From Diplocarpon mali (taxonomy: Eukaryota; Ascomycota; Leotiomycetes; Helotiales; Drepanopezizaceae), in contig JAENRP010000441.1 in the NCBI GenBank assembly GCA_024741835.1, positions 1 through 30,801 on the forward strand: 30,801 nucleotides of DNA. The letters run 5' to 3'. Positions 29,820 to 30,801 of this stretch are shown piece after piece. Each line of letters begins with the position of its first letter. The first letter of the stretch is position 1. The notes beneath the pieces were generated by a model. The model did not search any database, was not told the DNA's origin, and was given only the letters and a program-made list of their open reading frames with translations. The translations under genes were made by a program, and so were the position numbers.

Positions 29820-30801
29820 ATAGCAATAGCTTCCGATTCCAATCGAAACACCAGACCTAAAGACCTCCAACTCTTTTAAAAGAACTAGCAATAATAGTTC
29901 GACGATTTAAAGCTTTACTTTAAGAGCAAAGGCATTGAAATAGCAATTTAAAAGATACTTATTAAATACGCAAGAATAGCCTCCTATACTCCCTCTATTA
30001 ACTCGTCTACTTCTACTTTAATAGCTAATATAACTGCTAAGGATTTGCTAAATATATTAAATAAGCTTAGCTTAAGAGCTTTAATAGATAATAACTGAGA
30101 ATCCTAAAGGCAGATTTTAAATATGGAAAAGGAGAAGGAGTATAGGCTGGCCTTAGCTAAATATAAGCTTAAGATTAATAAAGGTTTAAGTAATAAAGAC
30201 TAAGATTTTATTTAAGTTTATAATAATATAAAGATAAGATAAGATACCTTAAAGGTAAAATACTCTTATACAATTGCCTTTAATACCTAGTATCTGCTAT
30301 AGTAGATCACTTTATTTTAATATAGAAAAGATAAAGATAATAAGGATATAGATATAAATATAGACTTTACCTAATCTATATTATATAAAGTAAGGAGGAG
30401 AATAAGAGCTATAGATCTTAGGATAGCTATGACTTTTAAGGAAACTTAGCTTTTTAGTTTCCTACTTAATAGCCTCCCTCTTAAGTTTGCTATTATAAAA
30501 TAATCTCTTCTTATTTAACCTAACCTTAAGATCTATAAGAAGATCGACCTCCTTTAAACTATTAAGTAAGACCTTAAAGGACGCTTTAAATCGGCAAATG
30601 CCGCGTTATAAGGCAATAATAAGCCTAAGAAGAAGAAGGAACGCAGGATAAGCCCTTAAGCTTATTAAGGATACTACTTCTATAATAATACTTATAATAT
30701 TACTAATTGTAAAGTTAAAAGGCAATTGATTAATATAGTCGCTAGCTTTAATATTAAGAAGTAATCGAAGCAGAAGTTAAGAAGCAAACTGCCCTTATCC
30801 T
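29820..30801 (+). pseudogene. gag: Copia B gag, inactivated and cut by the window end
   Basis: Colinear with copia A gag. The start codon is now ATA at 29820-29822, where copia A has ATG. The frame (AIASDSNRNTRPKDL, FDDLKLYFKSKGIEIAI) is interrupted by TAA and TAG codons. Near 30672-30710 it contains the decayed zinc knuckle YYFYNNTYNITNCK, in which the last Cys remains while the other positions are Tyr. The sequence runs off the window just past it (KQKLRSKLPL). Confidence 0.75.

Larger units (their letters stand above)
29227..30801 (+). mobile_element. Copia B: 5' part of a second copy of the copia A family, plus strand
   Basis: This copy has its LTR at 29227-29740 and gag to the window end, inverted relative to copia A at the other edge. 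It is the only plus-strand retrotransposon here. The LTR begins TATTAAGATAGG where copia A has TGTTGAGATGGG: four G-to-A changes and no other difference. It inserted in copia C gag; the left flank is ATTTC (29222-29226). Confidence 0.87.

Noticed and set aside
1..30801. Mitochondrial or plasmid DNA, suggested by the very high AT content
   Set aside because: LTR retrotransposons with RIP patterns, target duplications and a chromodomain are nuclear; no mitochondrial gene or tRNA is seen.

Overview
The window looks like an AT-rich, transposon-filled heterochromatic block from the nuclear genome of a filamentous ascomycete (Pezizomycotina). I see no host gene, tRNA or rRNA, and no open frame longer than 82 codons. 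Every recognisable protein segment is a broken piece of an LTR retrotransposon. TpA, TAA and TAG are in large excess, while CpA and TpG are scarce and many CpG survive. Differences between repeat copies are almost all C/T or G/A transitions. This is the signature of repeat-induced point mutation (RIP). The family assignments rest on remnant reverse transcriptase, protease, integrase, chromodomain and CCHC motifs read by eye; the species is not identified.

Layout. The window is a nest of at least six LTR retrotransposons, and all except the rightmost read on the minus strand. (1) The outermost and so oldest layer is a Ty1/copia element, 'copia C'. Its gag end, protease, integrase and reverse transcriptase (RT) lie at 25157-29226, and a detached piece of its RNase H lies at 17256-17603. 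(2) A complete Ty3/gypsy chromodomain element, 'gypsy B' (17604-25151), sits between the copia C RT and RNase H. It has 307-bp LTRs and a perfect 5-bp target duplication, GTTAG. Removing it restores the copia C reading frame. (3) A second element of the same family, 'gypsy A' (8218-17255), lies in the RNase H end of copia C. (4) Gypsy A is split by a gag-only element of another gypsy family, 'element 2' (9675-12633, 247-bp LTRs, 4-bp duplication GTAA). (5) Gypsy A is cut on its left by 'gypsy 1' (2025-8217), a pol-bearing relative of element 2. (6) 'Copia A' (1-2024) has inserted into the gypsy 1 pol, and a sister copy, 'copia B' (29227-30801), into the gag end of copia C. These two point outward, so the window begins and ends with inverted copies of the same LTR plus gag.

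How the parts work together. Each element once carried the usual gag, protease, RT/RNase H and integrase set between LTRs. All are now dead: the paired catalytic aspartates of every RT are partly or wholly changed to asparagine, CCHC cysteines are changed to tyrosine, and two of the four gag starts compared between sister copies have become ATA. The less expected items are a family of eight 23-bp imperfect palindromes confined to gypsy 1 and element 2, and a 1.16-kb stretch of gypsy B between pol and the 3' LTR that holds a Cys-rich frame on the opposite strand.
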